Below, one piece after another: positions 8,291-17,773 of a stretch of 64,000 nt of DNA. The number at the start of each line of letters is the position of its first letter. Position 1 is the stretch's first letter. Source of the DNA: Streptomyces bluensis. GTDB lineage: Bacteria > Actinomycetota > Actinomycetes > Streptomycetales > Streptomycetaceae. The notes under the pieces were generated by a model that was not told the origin of the DNA, ran no database searches, and saw only the letters and a list, made by a program, of their open reading frames with translations. Made by a program: the position numbers and the translations under genes. The DNA lies in the NCBI RefSeq assembly GCF_014650715.1, contig NZ_BMVM01000005.1:186001-250000 (forward strand), in the 5' to 3' direction.

Positions 8291-10183
8291 TCATTCCGTC
8301 ATGAACCGTACGACGACGGTGTCCCCTTCGGGGAAGGTGATCCGCGCCTCGTCCTCCTCCACCGCACAGCCCACCGACTCCCGCAGCGCCTGAGGATGGA
8401 CGGTGTCCCGGGTCAGCACGAGCAGCGTGACGAAGATTCCACTGCCGCCGGGCAGACCGGCGCCGCACCGCAGGTACGGCGTCGCGGAGTGCGCGCCGAA
8501 CGCGTTGGCCTCCACCTCTCGTGCGATGCCCGTGTCCTCGTCCCAGCCGTGGAGGGCGACCATCGCGCTGTTGAGTCCGTGCGCGGTCCGTACCAGCGCC
8601 CAGCCCGCACCCCGCTCGGCCGACGGCCGGTTCCGGTCCGCGACCGCGTACCCGCCCTCCCGGACCGCCGCACCCGCCGGGGCGTGCACCCGGTGCACCC
8701 GGACCTCCCACGGCCCCCGCAGCACGCTCGTCGTCTCGACCGGGAACGTGTCCTCCCTGCCCGGCAGTTGAGCGTCGTACCGGGACGCCGCCATCCGTCC
8801 GGCGCACCGCAGGGGCCGGATCCGGCGCCGTCGCGAGGGCGTACCGTCCGGCGCGAGGAGCGCCAGATGGCCGTCCACGTTGCGCTCCCGCGCGTGCGTC
8901 CCCGCCTCGGGCGCCGTCGCCGTCGAGTAGCCGAACCGGCTGGCGTGCGGATCGTCGTCGGCGGGATCCTGCGGCGAGCTGCCGTGGTTGACGAGCCGTA
9001 CGATCCCGTCGTGCCGGGTGCCGTGCAGCAGCCAGCCAGGGGCCGGGAGCGCCGTGTACTGGTCGGACACCTCGACGGGCAGCGGCTGCTCGCGCTCCCG
9101 CCACACCGGGTGCCCGGCGGGCAGCAGCAACCCCAGGAAGGCGGTGCTCGCCCAGTACGGCGAGCCCGGCCCCGCTGACGCCCCCGTCGCGGGCAGGAAC
9201 GTGCCGTACCAGCCGAGCGGCAGCAGCCCGCGCTCGTCGGGCGCGCCCCGCTCCACGAAGTGCCGTACGGTCCCCGAGGCCAGACGCCGGGTCAGCCCCG
9301 GGGCCAGGGGCGTGCAGCCCGCCAGGGCGCCCAGCCACACGGGGGCGGTCGCGGCGAAACGGTACGTCAAGGAGCGTCCGTGGTGGACGGGGGCGCCGTC
9401 CGCGCCGAAGAACTGCGGGTAGGAGGCCAGGAACTCGGCCAGCCGCCTGCGGTAGACGCGGCCGCGCCCTCCGTCGTCGCCGCCCGCGATACGGCACCAC
9501 AGCAGCGGATACAGGTGCAGACACCAGGCGTTGTGGTAGTCGAACGTGCGGCCGTCGCCGTCGGAGTACCAGCCGTCGCCGACGTACCAGTCCTCGATGC
9601 GGTCGAGGCCGGCCTCGATGTCCTCCTGCCGGTACGGCGCCCCGACCGACGCCAGGAACTGCTCGGCGACCACCTGGAAGAGCCGGCCGTGGTCGTCCAC
9701 GGTACGGCGCCCCACGAAGCCCCACAGCCAGTCCACGATCTGCTCCTGGGCCTCGGGCGGCAGCCGGTCCCAGATCCATGTGCGGGTCTCGTGCAGGCCG
9801 AGCGCGATGGCGGCCGCCTCAGCCATCTGCGGCGAGCAGTCGGTGAGTTCGGGCCATGCCTCGCCGCTGTCACGGTCCGAGCCCGTGGTCAGGCCCCGCA
9901 CGTACCGTTCGGTGAGACGGGGATCGACGGCCCCGCCGGCTCCCGCGATCCGGAAGGAGGCCAGCAGGAACGAGCGGGCGAAGCCTTCGAGCCCGTCCGC
10001 GACCACACCCGACGTCGAGCCGCGGCCGGGCAGCCGGTACTGCGCGAAGCCGGGTGTCGCGTACGGGAACAGGGCTTCGAGTTGCCGGTCGGCGAGCGCC
10101 TCCCAGTGCTCGCGGGTCCAGCCGGTGAACGGGGAAAGGACACGGTCGGTGGGCGGCAGGGCCATGTGCGGTGCGGGCAGCAT
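8291..10183 (-). CDS. DUF2264 domain-containing protein
   Basis: A 630-aa protein of the DUF2264 family, with an N-terminal (alpha/alpha) barrel-like part (WTREHWEALADRQLEAL, then LEDWYVGDGWYSDG-like and DYHNAWCLHLYPLLW motifs) and a C-terminal beta part. The family is often found with polysaccharide-degrading genes, but its activity is unsettled. No signal peptide is visible from ATG 10183, so it looks cytoplasmic. ATG 10183 is preceded by AAGGAG about 13 nt upstream; the 47 residues before it are Pro/Arg-rich and unlike the family. It converges with the GAF gene. Confidence 0.8.
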   Translation of the reverse strand: MLPAPHMALPPTDRVLSPFTGWTREHWEALADRQLEALFPYATPGFAQYRLPGRGSTSGVVADGLEGFARSFLLASFRIAGAGGAVDPRLTERYVRGLTTGSDRDSGEAWPELTDCSPQMAEAAAIALGLHETRTWIWDRLPPEAQEQIVDWLWGFVGRRTVDDHGRLFQVVAEQFLASVGAPYRQEDIEAGLDRIEDWYVGDGWYSDGDGRTFDYHNAWCLHLYPLLWCRIAGGDDGGRGRVYRRRLAEFLASYPQFFGADGAPVHHGRSLTYRFAATAPVWLGALAGCTPLAPGLTRRLASGTVRHFVERGAPDERGLLPLGWYGTFLPATGASAGPGSPYWASTAFLGLLLPAGHPVWREREQPLPVEVSDQYTALPAPGWLLHGTRHDGIVRLVNHGSSPQDPADDDPHASRFGYSTATAPEAGTHARERNVDGHLALLAPDGTPSRRRRIRPLRCAGRMAASRYDAQLPGREDTFPVETTSVLRGPWEVRVHRVHAPAGAAVREGGYAVADRNRPSAERGAGWALVRTAHGLNSAMVALHGWDEDTGIAREVEANAFGAHSATPYLRCGAGLPGGSGIFVTLLVLTRDTVHPQALRESVGCAVEEDEARITFPEGDTVVVRFMTE

Positions 10184-10523
10184 GACGGTGTTTCGGCTCC
10201 TTGGCAGTGGGGGTGCCGGGACGGGGTGGTGCCTGGTCGGGGTGGTGACTCTCACGGGGATACGGCGAGCGGCGGCGAGGGGATCAATACCCTCGCGCGC
10301 CTCGTGCACCGCAACGGCGCCCACAGCCCTGGGCGTGAAGGAAAGCTGCGGCGGCGCTTAAGAAAACCTCGATGGACCGGGGCGCGAGCGTACGGCAGAT
10401 TTCCTACGGGTTTCCCCGGGGTCGCTCAGATCCCTCCCTCTCTTCCACGAGATCACACCCCCTCCCCGGTCCGGGCTTCTTCGGCATGCCCGGCTCCGGG
10501 GTCTCACCCACAGGAGCCGTAGC
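10184..10523. other. Divergent intergenic region, DUF2264 / tdh
   Basis: A 340-bp region between divergently transcribed genes. It must carry both promoters; a relatively A/T-rich stretch around 10358-10372 (cttaagaaaacc) is the best candidate area, but no clear hexamers stand out. The tdh leader contains a long hairpin at 10464-10501, annotated separately. Confidence 0.5.
10464..10501 (+). promoter_or_regulatory. Leader hairpin upstream of tdh
   Basis: CCCCGG (10464-10469) and CCGGGC (10471-10476) pair with GCCCGG (10488-10493) and CCGGGG (10496-10501), giving two 6-bp stems joined by a 1x2 internal loop around an 11-nt loop. It lies 22 nt before the tdh start, just ahead of its AGGAG. It may be an attenuator or a translation or stability element. 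Confidence 0.45.
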
Positions 10524-11552
10524 GTGAAGGCGCTGGTCAAGGAGAAGGCGCAGCCCGGGCTGCGGCTCGCGGACGTCCCGCAACCCGAGGCGGGTCCGGG
10601 CGATGTACTGATCAAGGTCCTCAGAACCGGGATCTGCGGGACCGACCTGCACATCCGCAACTGGGACGGCTGGGCGCGGCAGACCATCCGCACCCCGCTC
10701 GTGATCGGCCACGAATTCGTGGGCGAGGTCGTCGGGACGGGTCGCGACGTCACCGACATCAAGGCCGGCGACCGGGTCAGCGGTGAGGGCCACCTGGTGT
10801 GCGGCAAGTGCCGCAACTGCCTCGCCGGACGCCGGCACCTGTGCCGTGCCACGGTCGGGCTCGGCGTCGGACGGGACGGCGCCTTCGCCGAGTACGTGGC
10901 GCTGCCCGCGTCCAACGTGTGGGTGCACCGGGTGCCCGTGGACCTCGATGTGGCGGCGATCTTCGACCCGTTCGGCAACGCCGTGCACACCGCGCTCTCC
11001 TTCCCGCTGGTCGGCGAGGACGTGCTGATCACCGGAGCCGGCCCGATCGGACTGATGGCCGCCGCCGTGGCACGGCACGCCGGTGCCCGCAACGTCGTCG
11101 TCACCGATGTGAGCGAGGAGCGGCTGGACCTCGCGCGCAAGATCGGCGTCGACCTCGCGCTGAACGTGTCGGGCGCCCGGATCGCCGACGGACAGAGGCA
11201 GTTGGGGCTGCGCGAGGGCTTCGACATAGGGCTGGAGATGTCCGGCCGCCCCGAGGCGCTGCGCGACATGATCGCCAACATGACGCACGGCGGCCGCATC
11301 GCGATGCTCGGGCTGCCCACGGGGGAGTTCCCGGTGGACTGGGCGCGGATCGTCACCTCCATGATCACGATCAAGGGTATCTACGGCCGGGAGATGTTCG
11401 AGACCTGGTACGCGATGTCGGTCCTGCTGGAGGGCGGACTGGACCTGGCCCCGGTGATCACCGGCCGGTACGACTACCGCGACTTCGAGACGGCGTTCGA
11501 CGACGCGGCGAGCGGCCGCGGCGGCAAGGTCATCCTCGACTGGACTGCTTGA
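10524..11552 (+). CDS. tdh: L-threonine 3-dehydrogenase
   Basis: A 342-aa zinc-dependent MDR dehydrogenase that oxidises L-threonine to 2-amino-3-ketobutyrate with NAD+. The catalytic zinc ligands are C38 in GICGTD and H62-E63 in IGHEF. The structural zinc loop CGKCRNCLAGRRHLC is intact, and the NAD motif GAGPIGLMAA follows. The length is standard. GTG 10524 has AGGAG upstream. The next gene, 75 bp downstream, encodes the second enzyme of the pathway, which makes the assignment secure. Confidence 0.95.
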   Translation: MKALVKEKAQPGLRLADVPQPEAGPGDVLIKVLRTGICGTDLHIRNWDGWARQTIRTPLVIGHEFVGEVVGTGRDVTDIKAGDRVSGEGHLVCGKCRNCLAGRRHLCRATVGLGVGRDGAFAEYVALPASNVWVHRVPVDLDVAAIFDPFGNAVHTALSFPLVGEDVLITGAGPIGLMAAAVARHAGARNVVVTDVSEERLDLARKIGVDLALNVSGARIADGQRQLGLREGFDIGLEMSGRPEALRDMIANMTHGGRIAMLGLPTGEFPVDWARIVTSMITIKGIYGREMFETWYAMSVLLEGGLDLAPVITGRYDYRDFETAFDDAASGRGGKVILDWTA

Positions 11553-11627
11553 TTTCTGGCTCGGTTCGCCTCCGGGGCGCTCAAGCCCCGTCGGCTCACT
11601 CGCCCACCGCACCCTAGGGAGCCCTCG

Positions 11628-12827
11628 ATGTTCGACTCTGTACGCGCCGATGTGCGCGCCACCCTCGACGAGATCCGCGCCGCCGGCCTGCACAAGCCCG
11701 AGCGTGTCATCGGTACACCGCAGTCCGCGACCGTCGGCGTCACCGCGGGCGGCCGCCCCGGCGAGGTGCTCAACTTCTGCGCGAACAACTACCTCGGCCT
11801 CGCCGACCACCCCGAGGTCGTCGCCGCCGCCCACCGGGCGCTCGACCGCTGGGGCTACGGCATGGCCTCCGTGCGCTTCATCTGCGGAACGCAGGAGGTG
11901 CACAAGGAACTGGAGGCACGGCTGTCGGCGTTCCTCGGCCAGGAGGACACGATCCTTTACTCCTCCTGCTTCGACGCCAACGGAGGCGTCTTCGAGACCC
12001 TGCTGGGCCCCGAGGACGCGGTGATCTCCGACGCGCTCAACCACGCCTCGATCATCGACGGCATCCGTCTGTCGAAGGCCCGCCGCTTCCGCTACGCCAA
12101 CCGCGACCTGGCCGAGCTGGAACAGCGGTTGAAGGAGGCGGCCGAGGGCGGCGCCCGGCGCAAGCTGATCGTCACCGACGGCGTGTTCTCCATGGACGGC
12201 TATGTGGCGCCCCTGCGCGAGATCTGCGACCTCGCCGACCGGCACGACGCGATGGTCATGGTCGACGACTCGCACGCCGTCGGCTTCGTCGGTCCAGGCG
12301 GCCGAGGCACGCCCGAACTGCACGGCGTCATGGACCGCGTCGACATCGTCACGGGCACCCTCGGCAAGGCCCTGGGCGGCGCGTCCGGCGGGTACGTCGC
12401 CGCACGCGCCGAGATCGTCGCCCTGCTGCGCCAGCGCTCCCGGCCGTACCTCTTCTCGAACACCCTCGCCCCGGTGATCGCGGCGGCCTCGCTGAAGGTG
12501 CTCGACCTGCTGGAATCGGCGGACGACCTGCGGGTCCGGCTCGCCGGGAACACCGCGCTGTTCCGCAGCCGGATGACCGAGGAGGGCTTCGACATACTCC
12601 CCGGCGACCACCCGATCGCACCCGTCATGATCGGCGACGCGGCGGTGGCCGGGCGCATGGCCGAGCTGCTTCTGGAACGCGGGGTGTACGTGATCGGCTT
12701 CTCGTACCCGGTCGTCCCGCAGGGCCAGGCCCGCATCCGGGTGCAGCTGTCGGCCGCGCACTCGACGGAGGACGTGCACCGTGCGGTGGACGCGTTCGTG
12801 GCGGCGCGGGCGGAACTCGGGCTCTGA
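11628..12827 (+). CDS. kbl: Glycine C-acetyltransferase (2-amino-3-ketobutyrate CoA ligase)
   Basis: A 399-aa PLP enzyme of the alpha-oxoamine synthase family that splits 2-amino-3-ketobutyrate with CoA into glycine and acetyl-CoA. Hallmarks are NFCANNYLGLADHPEV, the cofactor-stacking region around DALNHASIIDGIRLSKA, VDDSHAVGFVG and the PLP-lysine motif TGTLGKALGGASGG. The start is preceded by GGGAG. It forms the threonine-to-glycine operon with tdh and provides carbon, glycine and C1 units from threonine. Confidence 0.96.
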   Translation: MFDSVRADVRATLDEIRAAGLHKPERVIGTPQSATVGVTAGGRPGEVLNFCANNYLGLADHPEVVAAAHRALDRWGYGMASVRFICGTQEVHKELEARLSAFLGQEDTILYSSCFDANGGVFETLLGPEDAVISDALNHASIIDGIRLSKARRFRYANRDLAELEQRLKEAAEGGARRKLIVTDGVFSMDGYVAPLREICDLADRHDAMVMVDDSHAVGFVGPGGRGTPELHGVMDRVDIVTGTLGKALGGASGGYVAARAEIVALLRQRSRPYLFSNTLAPVIAAASLKVLDLLESADDLRVRLAGNTALFRSRMTEEGFDILPGDHPIAPVMIGDAAVAGRMAELLLERGVYVIGFSYPVVPQGQARIRVQLSAAHSTEDVHRAVDAFVAARAELGL

Positions 12828-12876
12828 GCGGCACCGGGTTCCCGACCGACCCGGAGCAGCTGGGAGAATCGGTCGC

Positions 12877-13782
12877 ATGATCGAAGCACGGCGGCTGCAC
12901 ATCCTCCGCGCGGTGGCCGACCACCGGACGGTGACCGCGGCCGCCGCAGCGCTGTACCTCACCCCGTCGGCCGTCTCCCAGCAGCTCACCGCCCTGGAGC
13001 AGGAGACCGGCCACCGGCTGGTCGAGCGCGGTGCGAAGGGAGTACGGCTGACGCCCGCCGGTGAGATCCTGCTCGCCCACACCCACGCGGTCCTCGCCCA
13101 GCTGGAGCGAGCGGAGGCGGAGCTGGCCGCGTACCGCTCCGGGGCGGCCGGCACGGTCACCGTCGCCTCCTTCGCGACCGGCATCGTCCTCGTCGTCGCC
13201 CCGGCGCTGACGCGCCTGGCCGCCACGGCCCCGGGGATCCGCGTCCACGTCCAGGACGCCGAGGGCGACGCCAGCCTGCCCATGGTGCTGGACCGTCAGG
13301 TCGACATCGCGGTCGCCGTCGAGTACCGGGGCTCCCCCGACGCGGACGACCCGCGCCTCACCCACGTTCCGCTGTACGCCGAGCCCTTCGACGCCGTCGT
13401 CCCGGTCACCCACCGCCTGGCCGACACCGCCGAGGTCCCGCTCGCGGAGCTGGCCAAGGACCCATGGATCGGCCCCTACCCGGGTAATCCCTGCCACGAC
13501 GTCGTGGTCCTGGCCTGCGAGAACGCCGGGTTCCAGCCCCGCCTCCAGCACTCCTCGGACGACTTCCGCGCGGTCGTCGCCCTGGCCTCGGCCGACGCGG
13601 GCGTCGCCCTCGTGCCGCGCTCGGCCCTGCACGGCATGGACCTCACCGGAGTCGTCGTCCGCCCCGTCGACGGCACAGCGCCCACACGCCGGGTCTTCGC
13701 CGCCGTGCGCCGGGGCGCGGAGGGACATCCGCTGATCCGCCCCGTACTGGAAACCCTGGGTGAGGCGGCAGCCATGGGGTGA
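12877..13782 (+). CDS. LysR-family regulator next to tdh-kbl
   Basis: A 301-aa LysR transcription factor with an N-terminal winged HTH (RRLHILRAVADHRTVTAAAAALYLTPSAVSQQ region, residues about 5-60) and a LysR substrate-binding domain from about residue 90. It lies 49 bp after kbl on the same strand and is probably co-transcribed, so it may regulate threonine use. LysR genes more often stand divergent to their targets; this same-strand position makes the target uncertain. ATG 12877 gives the canonical N-terminus MIEARRL. Confidence 0.88.
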   Translation: MIEARRLHILRAVADHRTVTAAAAALYLTPSAVSQQLTALEQETGHRLVERGAKGVRLTPAGEILLAHTHAVLAQLERAEAELAAYRSGAAGTVTVASFATGIVLVVAPALTRLAATAPGIRVHVQDAEGDASLPMVLDRQVDIAVAVEYRGSPDADDPRLTHVPLYAEPFDAVVPVTHRLADTAEVPLAELAKDPWIGPYPGNPCHDVVVLACENAGFQPRLQHSSDDFRAVVALASADAGVALVPRSALHGMDLTGVVVRPVDGTAPTRRVFAAVRRGAEGHPLIRPVLETLGEAAAMG

Positions 13783-13872
13783 ACGGTCCGTGGGGCAGCA
13801 CATCCGGTCCTCGACGGGGCGCAGGTGACGCTCTCCGGTTGGTTGTCAGTGGCGCCCGCTACCGTGCGTCTC

Positions 13873-14232
13873 ATGCTGGATGCCGAAGACGTGCGACGTA
13901 TCGCCCTCTCCCTGCCGGACACGACGGAGAAGATCGCCTGGAGCATGCCCACGTTCCGGGTGGCGGGGAAGATGTTCGCCACGCTGCCCGAGGACGAGAC
14001 CTCCATCGCCGTGCGCTGCCCCAAGGTGGAGCGGGACGAGCTGGTCCTGGCCGAACCGGACAAGTTCTGGATCGCCGACCACGAGGCGGGCTTCGCCTGG
14101 GTTCGGGTCCGGCTGGCCGCCCTGGAGGACGGGACCGAGCTGCGCGACATCCTCGCCGACTCCTGGCGGCAGGCGGCACCGCCACGGCTGCTGGAGGCGC
14201 ATCCGGGACTGGGGCTGCCGGTGGCGGACTGA
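13873..14232 (+). CDS. MmcQ/YjbR family protein
   Basis: A 119-aa protein of the MmcQ/YjbR (CyaY-like fold) family. Family features are the opening DAEDVRRIALSLPDTTEK, MPTFRVAGKMFATL, and ending RDILADSWRQAAPPRLLEAH. It is a small DNA-binding-like or metal-free frataxin-fold protein without a settled function. ATG 13873 gives the family N-terminus; GTG 13864 and ATG 13825 are alternatives upstream. Its end abuts the convergent transketolase subunit gene (1 nt between stops). Confidence 0.85.
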   Translation: MLDAEDVRRIALSLPDTTEKIAWSMPTFRVAGKMFATLPEDETSIAVRCPKVERDELVLAEPDKFWIADHEAGFAWVRVRLAALEDGTELRDILADSWRQAAPPRLLEAHPGLGLPVAD

Positions 14233-14233
14233 G

Positions 14234-15160
14234 TCAGCGGACGTGGACCGCCGCCGCCCCCAGGAACCCCGTGATCCGCTCCCGCAGCGACCCGGCGTCG
14301 AGACCGTGCGCGGACACGTGCTCCTCGACCGTCCCGTACCGCCGCAGTTCCCGGCGCCCGACCCCGAGGCCCAGCACCCGGTGCGGGACGTCGGCGAGTG
14401 CGTCGTTCGCGGCGGCCGTGGAGGTACCGGCCAGGTACGGCTCGACGAGAACCACCTCCGCTCCGGCCGCCTCCGTGGCACGGCGCAGCGCGGCGGCGTC
14501 GAAGGGGCGCACGGTGGTGGCGTACAGGACGGTGACGTCGAGCCCCTCCGTGGCGGCGAGTACGGCGTCGAGCAGCGGCCCGACGGCGACGACCACGCCG
14601 CCGCGCCCTTCGCGGACGGTGAGGAACCGGGCCCCGTCGACCGGGAGGCCCCGCTCGTTCGCCTGCACGGACAGCCGCACGTACACCTTGTCCGCCTTGT
14701 TGCCGCCCGGGCCCACCGCATGCCGCAGCAGGGTCTCCGCCTCGTCGGGGTGCCCCGGGACGTGTACGGTCCAGCCGTCCAGCGTGTCCAGCAGGGCCAC
14801 ATCGCCGGGTGCCATATGGGTGAAGCCCCCGGCGGGCCAGTCGAACGACGCGGCGGCACTGACCAGCACAGCGCCCACGTCCTGGTGACCCAGATCCAGC
14901 TTGACCTGCTCGAAGGGCCGCTCCACGAGGAAGCTGGCGAAGGTGTGCACCACGGGCCGCATCCCGGTCAGTGCCAGTCCCGCACCGGCCCCGACCAGCA
15001 GCTGTTCGCGAATACCCACATTGATCACTCGATCCGGATGCCGGTGCCGCGCATCCTCGAACCCGTCCTTGCCGATCTCGGCGAGGACGACCGCGACCCG
15101 CGGGTCCTCGTCGAGCAGCCGGGAGACGACCGGGGCGAAGCGGTCACGCATGGTGTCCAT
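14234..15160 (-). CDS. Transketolase, C-terminal subunit
   Basis: A 308-aa C-terminal half of a split transketolase, holding the Pyr domain (VINVGIREQLLVGAGAGLALTGMRPVVHTFASFL) and the C-terminal transketolase domain. The IREQ glutamate is the TPP-activating residue. ATG 15160 follows an AAGGAA box; the in-frame extension upstream overlaps the partner gene and is not family-like. The partner N-terminal subunit lies 55 bp upstream, so the two form a heteromeric enzyme. It may serve pentose recycling or a special sugar pathway. Confidence 0.9.
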   Translation of the reverse strand: MDTMRDRFAPVVSRLLDEDPRVAVVLAEIGKDGFEDARHRHPDRVINVGIREQLLVGAGAGLALTGMRPVVHTFASFLVERPFEQVKLDLGHQDVGAVLVSAAASFDWPAGGFTHMAPGDVALLDTLDGWTVHVPGHPDEAETLLRHAVGPGGNKADKVYVRLSVQANERGLPVDGARFLTVREGRGGVVVAVGPLLDAVLAATEGLDVTVLYATTVRPFDAAALRRATEAAGAEVVLVEPYLAGTSTAAANDALADVPHRVLGLGVGRRELRRYGTVEEHVSAHGLDAGSLRERITGFLGAAAVHVR

Positions 15161-15215
15161 GAGGGGGTTCCTTTTCCGTGTGTGAAGACCGAATGGAGGT
15201 GGCGGAGCGTCTGCC

Positions 15216-15944
15216 TCAGGCGTTCTTGGGCTCGACGCGGGCGACGACCACGCGGGGCCGGCCCGGATGCGGTGCCGTGAAGGCGGCGTACAACGCCTCG
15301 TGATCACGCCCGTCGACGGTCTCGGCGGACCAGCCGGCCGCCTCGAACCGCGCGGCGATGCCGCCCGGCAGCGCGTGGCTTGCGGAGGCGTTGTCGACGA
15401 CGACGGTGTGCAGCCGGTCGAGTCCGGCCGGCCCGGCGTACGCGATCGCCTCGTGATTGCTGCCCTCGTCCAGCTCGGCGTCCCCGATCAGTACCCAGAC
15501 GCTGGGCGCGTGGAGCCCCTGGGCCCGCAGCCCCAGCGCCGTACCGACCGCGAGGGGCAGCCCGTGCCCGAGTGACCCGCTGCCGATCTCGGCGCCCGGC
15601 ACCAGGACCCGGTCCGGGTGGTGGCCGAGCGGAGAGTCGTACGAACCGAACTCCGGCAGCCACTCGACGGGCAGGAACCCCTTGGCCGCGAGCACCGCGT
15701 AGTACGCCATGGGCCCGTGCCCCTTGGACAACAGGAACCGGTCCCGCTCCGGATCCTCCGCGCGCTCCGGCCCGACCCGCAGCACCCGGTCGTAGAGCAC
15801 CCACAACACGTCCAGCGTGGAGGTGGCCGCCGGGCCGTGCTTCTCGTCCCCCGTCATCATCCCCATCAGGCGGGACAGGTCCGTGTACCCGTAGCGCTCG
15901 TGCGTGCCCGCGTGTGTGTATCCGTGTTCCGCTGTGATCGACAT
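15216..15944 (-). CDS. Transketolase, N-terminal (TPP-binding) subunit
   Basis: A 242-aa N-terminal half of a split transketolase. The TPP/Mg motif GDAELDEGSNHEA...VVVDN is present, together with LSKGHGPMAYYAVLA and GSGSLGHGLPLAVGTALG. ATG 15944 is the first good start; an upstream TTG adds seven residues. The two subunits are encoded in the usual N-then-C order. No neighbouring gene reveals a dedicated pathway, so a paralogue of the housekeeping transketolase is assumed. Confidence 0.9.
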   Translation of the reverse strand: MSITAEHGYTHAGTHERYGYTDLSRLMGMMTGDEKHGPAATSTLDVLWVLYDRVLRVGPERAEDPERDRFLLSKGHGPMAYYAVLAAKGFLPVEWLPEFGSYDSPLGHHPDRVLVPGAEIGSGSLGHGLPLAVGTALGLRAQGLHAPSVWVLIGDAELDEGSNHEAIAYAGPAGLDRLHTVVVDNASASHALPGGIAARFEAAGWSAETVDGRDHEALYAAFTAPHPGRPRVVVARVEPKNA

Positions 15945-16092
15945 ACGAGCATCGTGCAACCTCAACCGAACTTCAGGTCAAGTGCCGCCTCGCGTGTCCG
16001 CCCGCGAAGAAACGCGTGCGCGACCACGGGCTTGAGTGCGGTATGGTTTCTGTGCACGTTGGGCCCGGGGAAACCCCAGGTCAGGCGGGCAA

Positions 16093-16166
<74 letters not shown>

Positions 16167-16170
16167 CCGT

Positions 16171-16212
16171 GCGAAGGGTCTTCGCAGGCGAGAGCCTGTG
16201 AGGGCCCTTTTC
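16171..16212 (+). terminator. Terminator after tRNA-Pro
   Basis: Nested hairpins: GCGAA/TTCGC (16171-16185) and CAGGC-GAGA-GCCTG (16185-16198). Alternatively AAGGG (16174-16178) can close with CCCTT (16205-16209), which runs into TTTT. Confidence 0.55.
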
Positions 16213-16246
16213 GTATGGTCACGACGTTTGCTCGCCTGCCGCCGGT

Positions 16247-17773
16247 TCAGTCCTCCCGTTCGCCGGGTGCGCGCAGGGATTTCTCGATCCGCTGGGTGGA
16301 TGCCTCCGCGGTGGCCACGTCACGTGGATAGCTGCGCATCGCCACCAGCCCGAGCAGACCGGCGGCGACCAGGGTGAGCAGGAAGAACAGCAGCGTGTAT
16401 TCCAGGGCTGTGCCGCTGTCGCCGCCGTGGCCGGCGAAGACGGTGGTCGAGAAGTAGCCGAACAGGGTGGGTGCGGCGGCCTCGCACAGGGTGCGCAGCA
16501 TGGTGCGTACCCCTTCGCCCGTGCCCCACAGCAGCGGCGGGAGGATGTCGAGCCGCGCGGCGTCCAGGGGCGGGTTCGCCGCACCCAGCAGCAACGTGCC
16601 GACCATCAGCAGGGGCAGGGCCACGGCCAGGGAGGTGGTGTAGAGGGCTGATGCGATGAAGACCGGAACCGTCAGCATGCAGACGGTGGGGACCAGGGCC
16701 CGGGCGTTGACGCGTCCGCCGCTCAGGAGCCGGTCGGCGATCCGGCCCCCGGACAGGACACCGCCCAGCGCTCCCACGCCCACGACGAGCGCCAGGGAGG
16801 TGGCCACCGAGGTGGAGAGTCCGTAGTGGTCGGTGGTGTACAGGGTGGCGAACGAGCGCAGCCCGGTGAAGTAGAAGTAGCCGAGCGCGGACGCCATGAT
16901 GAGGACCACGTTGGTGCGCACCCGCAGGACATAGCGGACCGACCACCACTTGGACGCCTCGCGGGGATCCGAGTCCAGCACGAGGTGCTCGTGGGGTTCG
17001 ACCCGTGCACGCCTTGCTGCCTCCCCGGCGGGATCGCCGTCCTGCCGGCCGGCTCCCGGCGGCTGTGCCGTCTGCTGAGGTTCGCCTCGTTCCCCGCCCT
17101 CGGGCACCTCCCGCTCGTCGCGGGTGTGCTCCTGATCGCCGGCCGGGCGGGACTGCCCGCCTCGCGCGGGTTCGGGCAGGCGGCGCAGGAACCACACCAG
17201 CGCACTGCCGGGGATGACCAGCCACCAGAAGGCGAAGCGCCAGGTGAGGAAGGACCCGATGGAACCGGAGAGGGCGAAGCCGAGTCCCGTGCCGACCAGC
17301 TCCCCGGCGAGCACGAGGCCGTACATGCGGGCCCGCTCCTTGATGGGGAAGTAGTCGCCCATCAACGAGGCGATGGTGGGGCCGGCGGTGGCGCTGACCG
17401 CGCCCAGTGCCGCGCGCGAGGACAGCAGCCACCCGTAGGAGGGGCTGGCGCCGGCCAGGATCATCGCCGCGACCCACAGCGTCACACTGAGGGCGAGCAG
17501 CCGGGTGCGCCGGGTGCGGTCGGCGAGCAGGCCCACAGGAATGGTGAACACCGCGCCGGACAGCGCCACGACGGACACCAGCAGTCCGATCTGGATGTTG
17601 TTGATGCCGAACGTGTCCCTCAGCTGGGGAGCCATGGCCGACACGGCGCCCTTGTCCGCGCCGTCCACCGCCAGGGTGGCGGCCAGTGTCGACACGACCC
17701 TGGCGCGCGCCCGACCGCCCACGGCCCGTATGCCCCGGTCGAACAGGGCCCGCGCCGGCTCCGGCCCCTTCAT
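16247..17773 (-). CDS. MFS transporter (spinster-like)
   Basis: A 508-aa major facilitator protein with about 12 transmembrane helices. The family A-motif GLLADRTRRTRLLAL lies after helix 2, and VDGADKGAVSAMAPQLRDTFG in helix 1 resembles spinster-type carriers. An unusually long hydrophilic, charged loop of about 80 residues, rich in Glu/Gln/Arg/Pro, separates helices 6 and 7 and is likely cytoplasmic. Substrate unknown. It overlaps the upstream transporter gene by 4 nt (ATGA), so the two are translated together. Confidence 0.88.
   Translation of the reverse strand: MKGPEPARALFDRGIRAVGGRARARVVSTLAATLAVDGADKGAVSAMAPQLRDTFGINNIQIGLLVSVVALSGAVFTIPVGLLADRTRRTRLLALSVTLWVAAMILAGASPSYGWLLSSRAALGAVSATAGPTIASLMGDYFPIKERARMYGLVLAGELVGTGLGFALSGSIGSFLTWRFAFWWLVIPGSALVWFLRRLPEPARGGQSRPAGDQEHTRDEREVPEGGERGEPQQTAQPPGAGRQDGDPAGEAARRARVEPHEHLVLDSDPREASKWWSVRYVLRVRTNVVLIMASALGYFYFTGLRSFATLYTTDHYGLSTSVATSLALVVGVGALGGVLSGGRIADRLLSGGRVNARALVPTVCMLTVPVFIASALYTTSLAVALPLLMVGTLLLGAANPPLDAARLDILPPLLWGTGEGVRTMLRTLCEAAAPTLFGYFSTTVFAGHGGDSGTALEYTLLFFLLTLVAAGLLGLVAMRSYPRDVATAEASTQRIEKSLRAPGERED

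Noticed and set aside
10404..13283. A long open frame on the minus strand opposite tdh, kbl and the LysR gene
   Set aside because: Its sequence is low-complexity, lacks family motifs and lies opposite three genes with strong families; it is a codon-bias shadow typical of high-GC DNA.
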